The notes under the pieces are model-generated. The model was not told the DNA's origin and did not search any database. It worked only from the letters and a program-made list of their open reading frames with translations. A program made the translations under genes and the position numbers. A stretch of 31,005 bases of DNA from DASQVO01 sp035640715 (lineage in GTDB: Bacteria; Actinomycetota; Actinomycetes; Streptosporangiales; Streptosporangiaceae): positions 1 to 31,005 of the forward strand of contig DASQVO010000222.1 of NCBI GenBank assembly GCA_035640715.1, given 5' to 3'. How positions within the stretch are numbered: position 1 is the first letter of the stretch; each line of letters begins with the position of its first letter. Shown piece after piece: positions 30,205 to 31,005 of the stretch.

Positions 30205-30569
30205 TATTCCCAGATGTTAGCCGCTGCATCCTGCAAAAGAGAGCATCATAGCTAGCCTCCGCATGGGTGATTAAGCGGACTGGCGGTGGTTATCCCCAAC
30301 CACCGGCCCGCAGGGCGGCGCCGTCGGCGCGAAGAACGGCATTCCCTGTGTGAACTGAGCTTCGGTGGCGGCGGCGATGCTGGCCGATAGCGGCCGTCAG
30401 CTTGCGGGACCGGCATGCGCGGTCGCTCGACGTGTAAAAGGCCCCCGGGGGATGGGGTGGGGTGGGTCCCGGGGGCCAGCTATGTCCATTGTGCGCCTAT
30501 TCGTTAAGCATTGGCAACGTCACCGCCAGTAGTGCGTGATGGGCGCCTGCCCGGCCGTGCCGGTCACGG
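30205..30569. other. Gene-free region with a G-rich hairpin
   Basis: Nothing protein-coding is seen. The notable feature is the hairpin at 30440-30477 (separate entry). The stretch 30225-30430 contains no clear repeat; it could hold a promoter for the DUF6542-like gene, but I cannot name boxes. Confidence 0.5.
30440..30477. terminator. 10-bp hairpin with a G-quadruplex-like loop
   Basis: GGCCCCCGGG (30440-30449) and CCCGGGGGCC (30468-30477) are perfect complements. The loop and inner arm carry G runs at 30447-30451, 30454-30457, 30459-30462 and 30464-30466, a good G-quadruplex pattern. It lies 93 bases after the nicotinamidase-like gene's stop, so it could end that transcript. Confidence 0.5.
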
Positions 30570-31005
30570 TCAGGAGAGGAGGATCGGTGTGCCGATGAGC
30601 TCGACACCGGCATCGCGCAGTTCGGTGAGAGCGCGAGCCGTAGTGCCGGGTGCGACGCCCGCCGTGAGACCCAGCAGCACCCGCGTGGCGAACCCGCCGC
30701 GTGCCGCGTCCGCCGCAGTCGCGCGCACGCAATGATCGGTGGCGATCCCGGCGATATCGACCTCCGTGACGCCGCGTTCGCGCAGCCAGTCGGCCAGCGG
30801 CGTTCCCGCCTCGTCGGCGCCCTCGAAGCCGCTGTACGCGGCGGCGTGCGCGCCCTTGCGGAATACCGCCTCCACCGGTTTCGTGTCCAGGCCGGGGTGG
30901 AAGTCCGCGCCGGGCGTCCCCGCGACGCAGTGCGGCGGCCATGTGCGGACGTAATCCGGATGCGCAGAGAAATGCTCGCCGGGATCGATGTGGGCGTCCT
31001 GTGTC
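30570..31005 (-). CDS. Nicotinamidase/isochorismatase family hydrolase, 5' end outside window
   Basis: The frame is open to the window edge; the last 144 residues are present. TQDAHIDPGEHFS at its visible start contains the Asp and His metal-site residues of nicotinamidases (TRDWH type). The catalytic Lys lies in FRKG, and the nucleophile Cys in GIATDHCVRATAADA. The metal site favours nicotinamidase over plain isochorismatase; the missing N-terminus should hold the catalytic Asp. A nicotinamidase would deamidate nicotinamide for NAD salvage. The stop is at 30570-30572. A shorter ATG-initiated frame inside the gene begins at 30875 but would lose the metal site, so it is not the start. Confidence 0.87.
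   Translation of the reverse strand, partial: TQDAHIDPGEHFSAHPDYVRTWPPHCVAGTPGADFHPGLDTKPVEAVFRKGAHAAAYSGFEGADEAGTPLADWLRERGVTEVDIAGIATDHCVRATAADAARGGFATRVLLGLTAGVAPGTTARALTELRDAGVELIGTPILLS

Overview
The window is a stretch of ordinary-looking chromosome from a high-GC actinobacterium, probably a filamentous actinomycete. The evidence is the very high GC content, frequent GTG/TTG starts, and a set of genes typical of that phylum: the mismatch endonuclease NucS, DUF2550 next to a PduO-type cobalamin adenosyltransferase, DUF3039, a long DivIVA/Scy/FilP-like polar coiled-coil protein, MeaB, and isobutyryl-CoA mutase IcmA. From memory, the order polar coiled-coil gene, mce, thiolase, meaB, icmA, thioredoxin-TPR resembles Streptomyces, but the family cannot be fixed from this window. 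I found no rRNA, tRNA, CRISPR array, phage or intact insertion sequence.

Left part (1-8.4 kb): the end of a DUF2550 membrane protein, cobalamin adenosyltransferase (-), a gene-free 650-base region with GC hairpin repeats, an aldehyde dehydrogenase (-), a divergent pyrimidine reductase-deaminase fusion with the domains in the reverse of RibD order (+), a pair of M16 peptidase-family genes with overlapping ends (catalytic plus non-catalytic subunit, -), and nucS (-). Next comes an accessory-looking patch (8.4-11.0 kb): a broken NAD-epimerase pseudogene, a class F-like sortase, a small secreted protein with a sortase-type C-terminus and a good sigma-70 promoter, and more copies of the GC hairpin repeat.

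Central part (11.0-17.7 kb): a small Cys/His-rich protein, an alpha/beta hydrolase and SDR oxidoreductase with overlapping ends, a strong terminator, the polar coiled-coil gene (-), methylmalonyl-CoA epimerase (-, with a large low-complexity insertion), and a divergent thiolase-meaB pair (+). The divergent promoter region holds a perfect palindrome. A 14-bp tandem array begins in the meaB stop codon.

Right part (18.0-31.0 kb): a solitary DNA methyltransferase (+), an ECF-type sigma factor with a co-transcribed membrane-anchored BNR/Ycf48-like protein (-), icmA (+), a thioredoxin-TPR co-chaperone (+), a MarR regulator (-), an ACT-domain malic enzyme (+), YqgE-DUF3039-helicase (+), a DUF6542-like membrane protein (-), a G-rich hairpin, and the 3' part of a nicotinamidase/isochorismatase gene (-).

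The clearest functional theme is adenosylcobalamin-dependent acyl-CoA metabolism: the adenosyltransferase makes the cofactor, MeaB protects or loads the mutase, IcmA (with the diagnostic Phe/Gln pair) interconverts isobutyryl- and n-butyryl-CoA, and the epimerase and thiolase act on neighbouring CoA esters. The small B12-binding subunit IcmB is not in the window. I saw no clear candidate for a wholly new system. The most system-like unexplained units are the sortase plus its neighbouring candidate substrate, and the sigma factor plus BNR-protein pair.
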